Position numbers and translations under genes: made by a program
In this document: one piece after another, positions 5,168 to 5,357 of the stretch
Layout: each line of letters begins with the position of its first letter
Numbering within the stretch: the stretch's first letter is position 1
DNA from: Chloroflexota bacterium
GTDB taxonomy: Bacteria; Chloroflexota; Limnocylindria; Limnocylindrales; CSP1-4
Direction: 5' to 3'
DNA: 5,357 bases
Assembly (NCBI GenBank): GCA_013698385.1
Contig: JACCVB010000326.1
Span: 1-5,357, forward strand
Notes under the pieces: generated by a model
The model's input: the letters and a program-made list of their open reading frames with translations, nothing else
Told to the model about the DNA's origin: nothing
The model's database searches: none

Positions 5168-5357
5168 ACGCGAAGACCTATTCGGTCCGAGAGAGCGAGA
5201 TCGAGCGACGCTGGTACGTCGTGGACGCGACGGACGAGACGCTCGGGCGCCTCGCGTCGCGCATCGCGCACGTCCTCGAGGGCAAGCACAAGCCGACCTA
5301 CCAGCCCAGCCTGGACTCGGGCGACCACGTGATCGTGCTCAATGCATCGCGCATCAC
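5164..5357 (+). CDS. rplM: Ribosomal protein uL13, N-terminal part (3' end outside the window)
   Basis: L13 is an early-assembly 50S protein that binds 23S rRNA. The first 64 codons are visible: MNAKTYSVRESEIERRWYVV, then DATDETLGRLASRIAHVLEGKHKP, TYQPSLDSGDHVIVLNASRI. The KTY start, the RRWYVVDA strand, LGRLAS, GKHKP and GDHVIV blocks are all typical of uL13. The gene is cut by the window edge at about 45% of a usual length near 145 residues. The ATG overlaps the truA stop by 4 nt, and GAGGA (5156-5160) lies 3 nt before it, a rather short spacer. rpsI (S9) would be expected next, outside the window. Confidence 0.97.
   Translation, partial: MNAKTYSVRESEIERRWYVVDATDETLGRLASRIAHVLEGKHKPTYQPSLDSGDHVIVLNASRI

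Overview
The window is a stretch of a bacterial chromosome that carries the tail of the large ribosomal-protein cluster. All genes are on the + strand, in the order adk (3' end), map, infA, rpmJ, rpsM, rpsK, rpsD, rpoA, rplQ, a possible 16-codon mini-ORF, truA and rplM (5' end). The DNA is clearly high in G+C (roughly two thirds by eye). This gene order is shared by many Gram-positive bacteria, Actinobacteria and Chloroflexi. The S4 protein has four cysteines, the adenylate kinase has a full-length LID with a partly cysteine-based ligand set, and the L17, L36 and S4 sequences look closest to Chloroflexota-type proteins from memory. A high-G+C Chloroflexota or a related terrabacterial lineage is therefore my best guess. 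This is inference, not a database result.

Layout. Positions 1-284 encode the C-terminal half of adenylate kinase, and map follows after 2 nt. A 101-nt gap (1052-1152) separates map from infA. It holds a plausible promoter (1061-1089) and a perfect 10-bp hairpin (1100-1123), so a new transcription unit probably starts here. From infA to rplQ the genes are packed with gaps of 3 to 34 nt and encode IF-1, L36, S13, S11, S4, the RNA polymerase alpha subunit and L17. A 62-nt gap (4320-4381) holds a possible mini-ORF ending directly against the truA ATG. truA overlaps rplM by 4 nt (ATGA), and rplM runs off the window end.

The genes form a growth-linked module: translation initiation (IF-1), 30S assembly (S13, S11, S4), 50S proteins (L36, L17, L13), transcription (alpha), N-terminal methionine removal (MetAP), tRNA pseudouridylation (TruA) and nucleotide balance (Adk).

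I found no undescribed multi-gene system; this is core housekeeping DNA. The points most worth a second look are the methionine aminopeptidase, where Asn replaces the usual active-site His of the HGIP motif and about six residues are inserted nearby; the promoter-hairpin arrangement before infA; the mini-ORF where many relatives carry ecfA1-ecfA2-ecfT; and the mixed Cys/Ser/Cys/Asp ligand set in the adenylate kinase LID. No stretch longer than about 100 nt lacks a gene.
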